Positions 9,908-23,764 of a stretch of 64,000 nt of DNA are shown in pieces. Position 1 is the stretch's first letter; each line of letters opens with the position of its first letter. The stretch comes from Valencia hispanica (Eukaryota > Chordata > Actinopteri > Cyprinodontiformes > Valenciidae). The stretch is taken from NCBI GenBank assembly GCA_963556495.2, contig OY747703.1, forward strand, positions 32,287,296 to 32,351,295, read 5' to 3'. The notes under the pieces are model-generated. The model saw only the letters and a program-made list of their open reading frames with translations, ran no database searches and had not been told where the DNA came from. The translations under genes were made by a program, and so were the position numbers.

Positions 9908-12739
9908 GCGACAATGGAATAAGACATAATGGTTTTGAACTGTAACTCATCAGCACACTTAAAAGACTTGTGTCAATGGTATTTGAGATGTGTGAGGCAC
10001 CGTTTATGGTGGTTTTCAGTAAGCACCCAGTTTGATTGTTGCTTATAGTCATTCTCTTTAGTGCAGAGTAGATCTGTGCAGGAGCACATAAAAAGTTTGG
10101 GCTGTTGGAAGTTGAAAAATAGTAATTCTGTAGGTATCACATGAAATGTTAGACAACAGTTGAATACTTTTTTAGGATGCATGAAGCGTTTCAGTATTTA
10201 ATCATCTTACATTTTGTAAATAAAAAAGGTTTAAAGTATGAGCTTGTTTGACAGTACCCATAATTCTATATCATACCCATTTTAATGATATTTGTCATTA
10301 CAGTACTGTTAACATCTGAATGAATACAAACTAACCCCACATTCAAATATGATAAAAAAAGTTTTTATAGTTTTATAGTTCTTGAAACCCTAATTACCTT
10401 AGCTGATGTTTTTAAATATTTCCTCCCAAGTGCATTTGTGGATTTAGAATTATATGAAATAAATATATAACTAATAATTGTTTCAGTCACATATATTATT
10501 AAGATGTCCTTCCTCAGTTTAATTCCTATTTGCTCTAAGAGCAACATGCAGATGCAAAATCCTGAGTCAAATATGATTTCTATCCTACACTATGTTACAC
10601 CACACTATACCATGCTGTAGTGTGTGCTGTAATATGCTAATATACTATACTGTACTATGCTGTGTGTACTGTACTACTTTCCTTGTCATCAATACCTTGA
10701 GTTAAACAAACGCTAAAGCTTCATTCTTTGCCTGTTTTTCTGATACTGCCTGAACAGTGAGAGACTAAACAGTTCCTCAGGTTGCATCATTTGTATTTTC
10801 CTTACACAGAGCCGTATCATCATGGTAGGTGTAAATCAAGCTAAAGTTGCAATCAGAGGCCACCGTCAGGGAGTTGTCTAAGAGGCAGTGAATGGTTAGC
10901 ACTGAGAAAGGAAACAAAAGCAGGTGAGTGTCAGAATCTGCTTGTTCACTGTTTGGTATATTTATTGCTTTTTTTCTTTTCTTTTTATTTTACCAGTCTG
11001 AGAGTGTTTTCCCCAGTTCAGCCCTGACGTTTTCTGGATTTGGGCTGGTTACTCCATACAACCACTGGGTTGTTGTCATCAAAATACTGACTGCTGGAGC
11101 TGGACGTACACACAAAAATCACCATATATGTGTGCACCATCAGCTCTTGAATTAGGGTTTGTGATAGTCGATGTTGTGTGTTAACATTTTGAGACTCAGT
11201 CATACAGCGGAGAAAGAACATGTAATTCTAAGCCACTTGTGCATACGCTTGATTTCTGCCCTAACCTCTGACAGACACACATGTAAGTAGCAGAATATTT
11301 AGAAAACATTTTAGCATGGCTGTTAAATATTTGACCTGTCTCTTGGCAGTGTGTCACAAATCCTTATCTCTCCGGTATCTGCAGCATGCAGCAGCTGCTC
11401 ACACAACAGAGATTCAACCTGGTTTCCTGAGTGTGGTTATAATTTCTCTTTTTGTAATTTTCCAAAGGGAAAAGCAGCTTATTTGGGTGTATTAGAATGC
11501 CTTACTTTAGTGAGAAACACTATTTTTATAAGCTGAGTGGATATTGCATGAATTTCAATTGGTCTGCTAACCTGATGATTTACAGAAAGTTTATGGACTT
11601 TAAACAAAGGCTGAAAATAGGTGACATAATGTGCAAGATGACAGTAGCTACTAAAGACAATTTTGCAGAATAATTCAGTTTTCATAAAGGCAGTTTTATT
11701 ACATGCAATAATGTGTTAACGACATCCACAGCTATGAGTCTATACTCTTCTTTTATTTGATCTCAGCTAGTTTTATTTTAGAGGGAAGCTGGGAAAAGCT
11801 CCATAAAAAGCAGTGGCTCTGAGTCAATGGCAGTCACATTTTAAGGCAACCTTTTTAATAGGTATCGACGACAGGTTTTAGCTACGTTCTCCCACCATGC
11901 TTAAAAGCCCATGTTCTACTGATTAGCTAATTAAAACCTGGAGCGAGGGCTATTGATCCAAGGGAAGGGCAGCTGGAAGGCACTGGTCTCTCAGTGTGAG
12001 ATGGCCCTGTTGCCATCACGTGCTCACACACGCACACACATTAATGCACACCCCTTCAGTTAGTGCCTGAAAGCATTACCAAGGCCTTTTACACTCTACT
12101 AGATCTATATATTGGCTTTGAGCAGAACGTATCTCTTCTAAATTGAGGATGGTCGTTCATGATTGCCAGTTGAAGAGAGGAGATATTTTCGTGCTGTCCT
12201 GTGTTGTGTGCGATGATGGAGCTCACCCCTCCAGCCTCTGTTTCATTTGTCCTCCAGCAACCTCTCTGTAATGCTGGGTATTTATATCCGGAGCGTTCAG
12301 ACACCTGATGGAGGCAGATTACAGGCTTGCGGAAAGAGCAGGTAGCTATAAAGATGACAGCCTTCACTTTTAGAGAATCAAGGTTCTTTCTTTTTTCTGG
12401 CACCTCACATTATGGCTAATACCAGTGTATGATATCATCACACCCCTGAGAGAGTGAAGTCATTTTCAAGAAAAGCCAAAAATTATTGTAGTGTGTTGCA
12501 TTCGTGGAAAAACACAAAGTCACACATCTGAGTGATGCAATGTTGAGACGTTTTTAGAATTACAAGTTAAAGGAGGATTAGTGCAAGTCTCTTTTTATAC
12601 TAACCATGAGGAATTAGGTTTAATTATTGTTACAATTATTATTTTCATACTATTATTATGGACAGACAGAAATTGTATGCAAATGTATCAACGCTGAAAC
12701 TTTTCAAATCAAAGTTGCAAATTTGCTAAAAGGTAAAAC
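9908..12739. other. Unique AT-rich sequence without recognised genes
   Basis: No exon or RNA gene seen. 10588-10676 is a low-complexity patch of loosely repeated TACTATRC/TGCTGT units. The part 11860-12000, with ATTAGCTAATTAAAACC near 11921, is the sort of homeodomain-motif-rich sequence often found in conserved enhancers, but nothing in one sequence proves that. 12089-12403 has only chance frames. Confidence 0.4.
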
Positions 12740-12900
12740 CTTAAACTTTTAAAAAACGGCAATAGCACCGACCAAAGTGCTGTACACAAATAAAAACCAC
12801 AGATACAGGGATAAAACTATAAACAATTGTATTCTGCATGGCTGCAGTAAAACTCCTAAAAACACTCGGTAAGTAAGTGGTTAATCCTGAGAACAATGAG
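12740..12900 (-). repeat. Possible antisense LINE 3' end
   Basis: Contains ACCAAAGTGCTGTACA near 12771 followed by AAATAAAAACCACA. In reverse this resembles the TGTACAGCACTTTGG end of a fish LINE, as at 17160-17215. The match is short and the boundaries are unclear. Confidence 0.35.
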
Positions 12901-15900
12901 GACTGAGATGGCCAGATATAAATTTTCAGGGTCCAAGCATCCTGCTATGACCTGAAAAATAGTCACATTATGTGTTGTAGCCAAATGATCACCAAGGTCA
13001 CAGATTTACTTTCCAACATGCCTTCACTGCAGTACGATGTATACATCACCATCTGTCTACAACAACAGTGGCTCGACATCTTTTTTGATATTCTCTTTAG
13101 GATTTACACGCTTTTTACATACAGTTTTTTAATGTCTCTATATGTACTTATGTCTTCTTTGTTTCAGGGCCTCTTGACCAGCCCATGTTTGTAAATGAGA
13201 AATGGTTCTAGTCACTGTTTAGATTTCAACTGTTTTCTATTGTGGCTCACACTAACGACTGCAGGGAGAAAGAACGTGAATAAAAAACACCTAATTCATT
13301 AGTGTTGGTACCATTGGCAGCCTCATGTCCCTTTATTGGCAGCCCCTATCCCTTTAAGAACATAACTCTGGAAGTGTCACATTGCTTGTTTTCCATTATG
13401 AATGCAACTGGTCATGTCACAGAGATGACTGAATATCTACAGTTTGTTACAGTGCAGAGTAAGGAAAAGTGACATTGGGGGTGGAAAACATATTTCAGTA
13501 ATTCAAAAACAAACATAGCTCAAAATGACCGAGTTCTGTGTGAAGTTTGAGTGAGCTGGAGTCAGACCTACATAGCAACAAATTTTGGTCTGATGATGAG
13601 GGAATATTTCATAAACAGTTGTGCAATTGATGCACACAATCACCTGTATGGAAAATAGGCTATTTGACTTTCATAATGGTTTCATAATGATATTTACCTA
13701 ACCACTTACGCAGTCTAAGGTCGTTCATACATTGCAAGTAAACTTATATAATTGTGTGAGCATATTTATGGGTTTTTTCTTGACTTTCATGTAAATAAAA
13801 CCTTCCAACTATATAGCAATATACAACGTTATGTAAGTGTACAGTGTTGCATGTCAAGACATCTTCATGCACCAGTAACTCTATCTAAACACAGATTGGA
13901 CAGTGTGTGATGCAGGTTTGATGTCTCTAACCATAAAGAACTCAGATTACCTCTTCTGTATTCATTAGCCACTTCTTATCTCTCCTGGGACGGAGGATTA
14001 GCTCAAAAAGGGAAATGAATGCTTTCTGGTTAGACAGCGTTCTTTCAGCCAGCAGCAGGAGGTCCATTGTCTAGTCTGATATTCACGTAGGCCACGGGAC
14101 ATCTGATCTGGCAACCTTGATGCAGTTGACGCAGTCGTTTGCACTGCCGGGACCGGAGAGGAAACTGAACGATGTTGACAGGAAAAGCTCCTGTTTCCAT
14201 CTGGGAGCTGCTGGTTGATGTGCTTGGGTTTGAGTTTCTGTAGAAAAAAAGTGTTGGAACGTAATGAAGATTTTATTGACTTTCTGTTGACAGGTTGGGA
14301 CATGCTTGTGGTGTGAATCATTAGAACGTGTTGGGAATTGATTTTGATTTGTGACAGGAGGTGAATGGTCAGCATTTCAGCCTGCGAGCAGGATCTGCAA
14401 GGCATACTGGAAAACCCCAGTGTAGACATCCCTGTTCAAATTCTGTTTTCTAGACTTAATAAACTGATTACTGTGGAAAAAAGCTGCAATAACCTTCTTG
14501 TATAAGTGTTCACTCCCTAAAAGTCATACATTGCTGAAGTAAATTTTGATTTAGCATTCAGTCTTTTGTGGCTCATAATTTTCATCACCTATATAGAATT
14601 TGCTGAACTTCAAATTAAGTTCAACTGCCCTAGTAGGATTTTCTTTAGTCTGGCTCATTTCAAACCTTAGTTATGGAGAGGTTACAAAGGATTAAAACAA
14701 TGTTTTTCGACAAAGGTGTCAGTCATTACCAAAGCATTGTACATAATCCATAGAGGTCAATGGGACCAAGGGGGGATTTAAGAAGAACAACAAATGTCGT
14801 GGAGCATTGTGCTCTGTCTTTCTTTACATGTATTTTACTCATCGCACAGATCTTATCCGTTTAGCTTTGTTTCTCTCGTAGATGTAGCCACTAAAGAAGC
14901 TGCAGCTGCCATTAACTCTAACAAAGAGACTACTTCTGGATCTGTGCCTCTGTGTTTTTGTGTGTCGGCTCTGTATTCTCAAATCCCCAGTTGGTCGTTG
15001 GCACATGCTCACTCACACAGAGCCAGGTTCTGCTCAAAGTGCAAAAAACTGAACTTGACCATTTTCAACTACAGTAGGATCATATCGGAACATATGTTAC
15101 TGAATTTGAATCGGTCTATGTTATCTGATTTAAATTCAGGCTAAAATATCTGTATATTATTCTGAATATTTGTTGTAACTTCCTTCAAACCACATTTGTT
15201 GTGACTGTATTATACAAATAGGCTGAACTGAATTGAACTGATTTTATGAATATAAAGTCTCAAAATCTGGAATTTTAACAGGGTGTACATATTCAAGTTC
15301 TACTGTATGACTTGGAAGCAATGTGTTTGGTTTGAATTGTGTTTTAGCTTGTGCTATGATAAAGCAGCTCTGCTTGGAACTAGTGATGGACCAAAAAGGA
15401 CGGATTGAGACTGATGCAATCAACGGTAGCAGCATATGCAAAGAGGTTTTCATAATGCATTAGGAGCCTCTTATATTATTCCACTTTACTACAGAATAAC
15501 GCTGTGCTGGGATGATGTTTTTTTTTCTTTTCAGCCAATACGAAATAAATTCTCTCTAGGACAAAATGCCTCTCTGCAAATGGTGGCATTAACATTCAGA
15601 AGATAGAACACATCTTTCACCACTCTGCGTCCTTCTTCTTTCTCCGAAGTCCACAAAATCCATCAAGGGAATTTAAGTAGCTGTTAATTACTTCCCTCTC
15701 CCTGCTGAAAAGAAGAAAAAAGTGGAGAGAAATCTAGAGAGGGGCAAGATTTTTAAAGAGCTGAAGCTTTACTGCGATGCAAATCCTCTCTGCCTAACAA
15801 AACCAAATCAATCCATACCCCTCAGCCATTTTCAGACTGCTCCATGCTCACACATACACACCCAGGGGAAGATGATCCTGTAAATCTGTGGTCTGGAGGG

Positions 15901-16301
15901 GCTATTTGAGTGCTGCTCCAGGGTTTTTCCTCTTTTTTTTAGGGGGGAAGGGGGGTTACTATGTGAGCTCAGGGATCGACGGTAGAGCGTAAATATCCCC
16001 AAATTGCAGCTAAAATGTAGCATTAGGATTGGTAAGCCCCGCTTTCACCCATAATGTTCCACTGCACCAAACCATTGTGCCAAATGACCTCTATTACAGT
16101 CCCTGAACCCATTAAGTCAATACAGGAGAGATTACCTGTGATACAGCACTAGCTGCTTCCTCTGACATGCCCCCCCCCCCCAACAAAAAAGCCGGGGGCA
16201 TAATTAGATTTAGGGTCGGGCGTGGCCCTTGCCTGTAGGCAAGAATTAGAGGCCGTTGGATCGACCACCACTTGCTTGTTAGGGTTGATCACAGGGAGAG
16301 A
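12901..16301. other. Mostly unique sequence; possible minus-strand exon, LINE-like tail and candidate regulatory block
   Basis: No recognised gene. On the minus strand at 14237-14046 a TTTTTTTCTACAG acceptor-like sequence leads into about 190 bp that is open in at least two frames; none of the translations is recognisable. At 15170-15245 the sequence ends in GCTGAACTGAATTGAACTG, like the 3' tail of some fish retroposons. 15640-16300 is a moderately GC-rich stretch with TGTTAATTACTT, GCATAATTAGATTT and a C12 run at 16170, a plausible but unproven conserved element. Confidence 0.3.
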
Positions 16302-16437
16302 ATTTTCAGTTCAATTTAGTTTATTTATATAGCGCCAATCCCCAACACATGTCATCTCAAAGCACTTTACAAGAAAAGTCATTCAGTTCCATCGTACATG
16401 CATTCTATTTAATTAATCCAATTAATTAAAGGGCCAC
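16302..16437 (+). repeat. Dispersed teleost repeat fragment, second copy
   Basis: Shares TTTATTTATATAGCGCC and ACTTTACAAGAAAAGTCATT with the copy at 9720. Here it is truncated after about 130 bp and followed by unrelated sequence. Confidence 0.65.
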
Positions 16438-17119
16438 TGGAGTTTTAAGATATTTTAAAATAAGGTCATGAAAGATCAATGAAAAATGTCGACTGGTCAG
16501 GTCGTCTTGTAGGCAGGTCACATATTGGAGTGCAACCACAGTTTGTGTTTTTTAACTGAATTTCACCTTGTAGCAAACAGGTTGTAAGCAGCCTGTTCAT
16601 AAATGTGTTAGTTTCCATTGTATGTTTTATCAAAGCGGTTGAAACTAGGGCTGCACAATAATGGGAGAACATGCTATATGCAACAATGTTGCATGTGATA
16701 TTAGTTAAAGATGCGATTAAATTATTACTCTGCTTTGGTTTTTTTTTTTTTTGCAAACATACACTCTAGTTACTGAATAGTCTATCCTACTGGAAAATAA
16801 AACAGTTCATTGTTTCCATCTCGGCAACAAGTTTTATTTAAAAAGTTGTTGCTGATGTCTGAGGCTCACATTCGTTAATGTGTTCATCCACGTTGGATAA
16901 TTAGCACACAAACCTTCACTGTAGCAGTGCCACAAAACCTAAACTTATCTATGGGCAAAAGTAGATATCAAAACATTTTGAATTTCAGCAAGCACATAAT
17001 TCTAAATTTATTACAGTACTAAAATAATAGTGATAGCAATAGCACCTACACAAAAAGCTTTACTGCAGCATTTACTGGAGTAAGACTATCCATCCCATTC
17101 AGAACAAAATCTGTTGAAA

Positions 17120-17960
17120 CAGAAAACCTCCACAAAACAAAAACCTTTATTGCCAGCATCTTCATAATTACAAAGCACATTTAAAAAAACACAAGTTTGC
17201 CCAAAGGGCTGTACAAAAATAAGTTAGAGCTTAAACCAAGAGATAAAAGAGATATTTAAACATGGATCAAATAGAACAGAGACATTAAGGAGAGCATGCC
17301 AACTTACACTGGGCCAAACGCTTTTGAAAAAAGATGTGCTTCGAAAGGAGACTTAAAAACAGGAACTGAAAAGGCAATTTATTCCAAAATTTGGGAGCCA
17401 AACCTGAAAAAGCCCGATCTCCTCCTAAGTTTCCATCCAGCTTTTGGAACAACTGAAAGCATCTGGTCAGCTGATCTAAGGGTCCACGCAAGATAAAGCT
17501 GGAGCTAATCAAAAAGGTACAGAAAAGCAAGACCACGCTGAGATTAGTTCTGTGATGCATTGGAAATGAATTAAAGGAAGACAGAATAGCCGAGATGTGC
17601 TCATGTCTGTGAATACCAGATAAAAGACTGACAACATTTTGAACAAGCTAAAGATGTGAAAGAGGAAGATGTTATGAGTGACACCAACATTGCAATTGTC
17701 GTCGAGTTGAGATAAAGACATGGCTTGACAAAACTGGCTTAGTTTTGAGGTTTGCTTAAACTGAAGGACACTCTTTTGTAAAACAGAGCTGATCTATTTT
17801 TTCAATCTAAAATCTGACTCCATAATAACTCCAAAATTTGTTACATGCTGAATTCAGTCAACCAAAATTAATAAACTGGTTGCATGAGGTGCTGTTAGGT
17901 CTAAATAAAATTACCAAAATGTTCTTCTTTTTTTTAAAGCTCAAAACATTTCAAGTCATC
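17120..17960 (-). mobile_element. Decayed antisense LINE: reverse-transcriptase C-terminal region and 3' end
   Basis: Read on the minus strand, this resembles the end of a teleost non-LTR retrotransposon ORF2. The segment around 17690-17620 reads LDDNCNVGVTHN then, after a frameshift, a piece like LFKMLSVFY. The frame at 17560-17285 reads MHHRTNLSVVLLF and then GGDRAFSGLAPKFWNKLP. The pattern GDRAF...AP..WN.LP is a hallmark I know from the C-terminal tail of many fish LINE proteins. The 3' end near 17215-17120 has TGTACAGCCCTTTGGGCAAA and an AATAAAGG signal. Frames are broken and the RT catalytic core lies outside the preserved part. L2-like is the best guess. Confidence 0.75.
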
Positions 17961-18577
17961 CAAGCATCTTGGATGTCCCATCTCTCAAGAAGTCACTAAA
18001 ATTGCTACGGAGGACAAGCAGCATACTAGTCTGAGTTACCCTCCATCTGGGGTCAGCTGCAGCTAATGACAGCTCAGCAGGTGGGTTAGCTTTCCGTATC
18101 TGTGGATCATACCTGTGAGAGGTTTCCTTTTAACAATAGATAAACAATCTCAACTTTCTCCTCATTGCTGCCTGTCTAATCTCCGCGTAACTCCTCGTCA
18201 CATCCTGAATGATTGCAACTGCAGAATTCTTCTTCATAATCATGAATAAATTCAACAGTCGTGTTTGCCTCGAGGCGTACATCATCAGCCTTCAGCAACC
18301 ATCAAATCACATTTGACTGTCAGTTTATTTATTTTCAAATACATTTTGAATTTATTGTACAGGGCTGCATATTGGTGAGATCTGAGCTTGGACCCACACT
18401 AACAGGTAAAGGGAAGGTGTGTGAGATGAACTAACATCCGAGACTTCTCTTTTAATCCCTGCGCCTCATTTCATCACCATCATGGCTAAAATGAAGTTTT
18501 ATTTAGATTTAGATTTATTGTGCTTTTCTTTGGAAGGTTGGATTTTAATCTATTTAAGGACAGTTTGGTCTTGGTGC

Positions 18578-18580
<3 letters not shown>
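17961..18580. other. Unique sequence, nothing recognised
   Basis: No gene or element ends identified between the LINE remnant and the microsatellite. Confidence 0.4.
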
Positions 18581-18638
<58 letters not shown>

Positions 18639-18755
18639 GGTGTGTGTGTGTGTGCGTGTGTGTGTGTGTGTGCGGGTGTGTGTGTGCGTGCGGGTGTGTG
18701 TGTGCGTGCGTGTGCGTGCGTGTGGGTGTGTGTGGGTGTGTGTGTGCGTATGTGG
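18581..18755. repeat. (GT)n microsatellite with GC interruptions
   Basis: About 57 bp of pure GT followed by roughly 115 bp of GT interrupted by GCGGG and GCGTGC units. The interruptions suggest an older, partly decayed 3' half. All open frames across it are Cys/Val or His/Thr artefacts. Confidence 0.97.
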
Positions 18756-21184
18756 TGGTTGTTGCCATAGTATTTGTCCCGCAGGGAGAGGACTGCAGTT
18801 GAAATGGAGGCAGGACGTTTTTAAGCACTTCAAAGTGGCCTCATTCCCCACAGCTGAGCTCAGAGGTGTCTGTCTGTGTGTGTGAGTGTGTTCGTTCTGC
18901 GCAGACCACACTGTGTTGTTTGCATATAAGTATATAAATGTAAATGTGCAAATGCATCTATATTCACCTCTGCATTTGTTGCTGGTATTTTTCTTGCATG
19001 AGCATCTATTTGAGGTATAGATGGACTGCCTTACCTGGCTTTGTTTGTGCCCCCTTTTAATCCTGGTTCCTCCTGGGATTGAGCTGCAGACTCTGCACAG
19101 CTTTGGGCCTCTTTTGATTCATGTATGTTTGTGTATGCGTGTGGATGTGCGTTAAGCCGCTTCACTTGTGTGTATATTTAAAAAAAAAGTTACATCTCCC
19201 AGATGCAAAGTGGAAGACAGAGGATGTGATTGTGACTGATGTGCTGCAGGTTTGAGCCTTGGCTGCAGTGAAAGTAGAATCCACTCCCTATTGCTTTGTC
19301 TCCTCTTTCCCTGCAGCAGAAAATGGAAATAGCCAGCATCGAACCAAAGCAGTCAATATTGCTCTGCTGAAAAGAGCTGAAAGGGACGCTTGCTACCACA
19401 GAGCAGGACCAGTGGAGGGAGGAGTGGGCAATAGCTCAAATATGTCAGACTTCATCTGCCCTGGCTAATATTCAGGTCTCTGACAGCTCCCCTATTCTCA
19501 GTCCAGTCTCACAGCAATCCCCATTTTCTTTCAAGAACTCTCTTCTCCTTTTTGTATTATTTTTCTCAGAAACCGTCTCTCCACTCTGTGTCCCTGTTTC
19601 TAGTTCTCACCGCCTCTAGGCTGCCATTTTGCAGCATATTGCTCTCTCACACAAGTCTATGCACTAAAATATGGGTTTTGCTCACACACCCACTCATTGT
19701 CTTTTCCTTTTTTTCCTCTTAATTGGCATCTCCTCCATCCTTGTGCCTTTATGAATAAGATATTAACGGAAAAAGGAATCCCAGAAAGGAACCAAAAATA
19801 AGGAGCTGCCGTCGACTATTATAAAATATTAAGTTGCCAGTGAGAAAGGCAATGCTGGAAAAACGTCCTGTCATTTGTTGTTTCCACGCATTCTTTGATT
19901 GGGTGGTCCGTCTGTCCGTCAGGATTGCTCAGCTGTCAGTCTCAGTGAAACGTCTCTACCCCTGACACGCATTGTCCACTTTTGTTTCAGAGAAGTTTAT
20001 ATTTAGCTTAAGGGTGTTTAAATGTTTAGAAGCAGTGGTCTTACTAGAAACTAGTCCTTATATTCCTGTGTGGTGTTGTCTGCTAACATTTTTTGCTCGG
20101 AGAGTACAGATGTGCTTGCTGATGGCTGATATGTCTGTTGGCGTTTCACACAAACAATATTGTAAGCACAAGCCACATGTTTTAGGCCTCAAGTCAACAC
20201 TGATTTCACTAAATATAGCCAAACGTGAAGACCTTTGACAGATTTGTGGCTTCACTTTCAGATAGTATGATGTATAAAATTCTGACATTCATACTTAACA
20301 TGTTATTATGGAAGTAACTCAAAAAGATTTTATTAATTAATTAATTAATTTTATTAAGATTGTATAAACAAACAGAACATCCTGTACTCACCAAACCATT
20401 CCTTCCTGTGTTTTCTGCTCTGGAAAATATTTGCAAACTGCAAAATATAAAAGCAGTGCACAGCAACAGGTTTGAGAAGGGCAGTACTGCGTTACAGCTG
20501 GAGAAGATTCGTCACTTCAACACTTCTTGTGGCATCTCATAAAAATTACTTAAAAAATTACTATTTTAACAAAAAATTAAATATGATAAAACTTTAAGGG
20601 AGTAACTGACATGAAAATGCCTAAAACAACTTAAATTCCTTAACAAATTTCACAGGATCTGAGGTCTGCAGATTAGGGAATATTTTGTTTTAACAGGTTT
20701 TGCAGAGCTTACTGTAAAGGGAAAACCCCATATTTTTGTAGGATAAGATTACAAACCACAACTTTTCGCCAATGTCCTTCATGTGGCTGCTGTTCACACT
20801 TAGCTGTTCACACTTGGTCGAGTCCACTTTTATTTCCACAGTCTGGAGTTCTGCAACAACATATTTTGAGTAATTTATTTGTGGATTCCAAAAATAAACA
20901 AGTCTGAATGATGAATCAACAGAGTATTTACAAAAGAACACATTTTGATATCTTATTTTCACAGGTTTATGTTGAGTTTAGATAATTTAGCTGTTTCAAT
21001 TAATATCATCACTGCATTTTTAAGCAATAGTTTTCCACCAAAAAAATGTCATACTTTGCAGTCCTACTTTTTTGTTGTTCAATTATTCTCAACATTCTAT
21101 AAAATGAATCAATTGCAGTTATTTAGAAGTATGCTGTATCCCAGTTCAAACATATAATGTAATTTAGGTAAATATAATATATTT
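18756..21184. other. Unique sequence without recognised genes
   Basis: Frames at 19190-19470 and 19972-20240 show no domain. A short (TTAA)n run lies near 20335. No RNA gene was seen. Confidence 0.4.
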
Positions 21185-21574
21185 ACAGGTGCATCTGAAA
21201 ATTATCAAGGCTGTGGTAATCCCTTTTGCATGTTCATCTTCTCAGCAACACTTTGTCCATCCACTCAACTTTCTGCGGCCAGTCTTTTTATCAATGAAAT
21301 TATGTTGCTTACCGTCTTTGTGAGGGAGTCAGTGAATCTCTTCTGGAAAACTGTCAGTAGTCCTCCCCATGATTGTATTAGAAATAACAGAACATTTCTG
21401 TTTAAAGAACATAATACATATTATTTTCCCTAATCATCAAAATAAATAGATATCAATACTTTGAATATATCACTTCATGGTGACTATTTAATATATATAT
21501 GTTTCATTTTCTGAATTAAATTTGTGAAATTGCTTTCTTTTGATAATATTCTGATTTATTAAGACGCAGCTGCA
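21185..21574. mobile_element. Small decayed DNA element with ACAGGTGCATCT-type ends
   Basis: The left end CAGGTGCATCT (21186) and the right end AGACGCAGCTG (21562-21572) are degenerate inverted copies of each other. The interior keeps CCCCATGATTGTATTAGAA and, near the right end, TGATAATATTCTGATTTATT. I recall these from a widespread fish element whose full ends read ACAGGTGCATCTCA. A related piece appears at 38100-38165. Nothing is encoded. Confidence 0.5.
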
Positions 21575-23764
21575 GTCATTACTGTAGTTTTGAGTGTATT
21601 CTGCAACATGGCATCTCTTTGTTACCCTCTGTAACTAAATCCCATACAGCACAGAGTGTCTGATCGAACGCCGATTGTGGGGAAAGGACTGAGAAGGAGC
21701 TAAAAGTCTGTTGTAAATTATGGCCTTCTCTCATCGCCGCTGTCACTCTGTCACCGATTGTGACAGAATGAGGTTCCTGTATGGTGCCTTGTTCAAACAA
21801 TCACATAAACTCACAGGAACAATCAGTCCCCTGATGGCAAATGCACATGTGTTCTAACTGTTTAAGATCATCGATTAATGAATTTACCACCAAACTAGCG
21901 ACCATTTTCAGTAAACTCCTGTTCTGAATAAATAAGGGATGTGTTTTTCAAGCACTTAAAGGGGCTAGGATGATCAGTGATGCAAGCTTGCTTTCACAAA
22001 TCGGAGCTGATTTTATCAGTGCCACCGATCTTTATTTGGATTGTTTTTCCCTTTGCTTTTTCTTCACTTGTTTGTCTGCAGTGTTTTTTTCTGTCCATAT
22101 CTCTGCATGATGGTTGGTTGGTTCAGGGATCATATATCCAATTCAAGATGTATCTGTGCATTTCTGTTTGTTTGCATTTGCATGAAAACCCGTGCAGTGC
22201 TAAGAAATATCATATTTCTAAATGCTAGTTCCTTATATGGTGTCCAAAGGTTATGTGTTGATTTACTGCAATGATTATTGCACCTCTATTATATATACGT
22301 GTGTGTGTGTGTGTGCGCGTGTGTTTGTGTAAAAGAGAAAGAGGGATGGAGGTGGGGGTTTCAGGCACTCCTGTGGTGAGATTGCATTGACCGCTGTGTT
22401 ATTGCTCTTTAATTATCAATTACGGCAGCCCCCCGTCCTGGGAAGAGTTGGGGGGGGTGGAGGCGTATGCGGAGGTGATAATGAATACAGAGCTGCCATT
22501 AGGACAGTAACCATGCTCTCCGTCTGGGGCTTGGAAGCCGGTGAGGAGGAGGATGAAGAGGAGGAGGAGGGGTGGCAAAGACGGGTTGGTGTGCTAATGA
22601 AACAGGCTGCAGCTCAAGACAAAAGAAAAGCCACCAACCCTCCCTTTCGCCTTCCATTCACCTCTATCGTCTCCTCATGTTTTTTCTGAAATATCTCCAA
22701 TATTCTCCGGCTCGCTTTGCATCCCGCTCCTCAGATGTCTACATTTGGCACCACTCCCCCCTGTAGACATAACTCACAGACATATTCAAACACTCCCACC
22801 AGAGACTGCGATCTCGCAGACAAACTGCAACTGTGTTTACTGTGGGGGTCATCTTTGAAGCTGTAGCCCAATAACATCAGAAACCACTGCAGCCTTTTTG
22901 ACGCCTTTTAAAGACATATTTTAATGCACACTGCAAGCATGATTGAGGCAAAGTGGAAAAAAGATATGTGTATTTGTAGATGACAAGCAAATAAATGGTT
23001 AGACATTTTGAGTAGAGTACAATGTGTGATGTGCAGATGTGCATTCTTGGCCGTTTGGTGTTTCAGCAGCAGATGCTGATGGGCATTCTGTTAGCTCCTG
23101 AGAATTTGAAGATGGCTCTAATTAAAACCAGAGCTTTATTTTTTGTGTTGTACTTTATGTGAAGTTCATCACCTTTCTATTCATGATCAGAGTGACAGTG
23201 GCAGAGTTTCCAAGAATATCAGTAAAAAGTCTGGGGGACCTATTACTAACCTTCATAGCAAACCTCCTCCTGGTGTTTTGTTATTGTTACTATGAAACTG
23301 GTTTCATTTTCATGTAAACTTATTTTTTTATTATAAAAATGTATTGTTTACCAGGAAAAAAAAGACAAAGGAAAATAATCCAACAGTAACCATGACCAAT
23401 AAAAGCAACAAAACACAGAATCTCAAAATCCAGATAAATTATATCCAGTCCAAAGAAAAGTGAAGGCTAAAACTTTAGCTTATAATTTTCTACTTTTCCT
23501 ACAGGTCACATATCTCATAATAAATTAAAAATATTCAGAATAGGCCACTTAAAACCAAAGAGAGATCACAATAATCTTAACATGTATACACATCAGACAG
23601 ACATTCCTTCCTAGCCTTAACTTACCCACATTCACATAGATTTACACTTCTGTTTTCGGTTATAAAAAACAAATTGCAGTTTTCATTTCATTTATTAAGG
23701 AAAACCTTTCCAAACAAATCTGGCTACGAAATTATATTATCCTCCCCTGTTAATTCATGAACTC
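21575..23764. other. Unique sequence; short (TG)n and a candidate regulatory block
   Basis: An imperfect (TG)n run lies at 22297-22328. 22380-22640 contains TTTAATTATCAATTACGGC followed by GC-rich sequence and a GAGGAGGA run. It has no coding evidence and could be an enhancer-like block. The rest is featureless. Confidence 0.3.

Noticed and set aside
18482..18911. Open frames of 60-141 codons on both strands, rich in Cys/Val or His/Thr
   Set aside because: They are translations of the (GT)n array; the same applies at 34099-34499, 36268-36616, 48847-49351 and 49577-50047.
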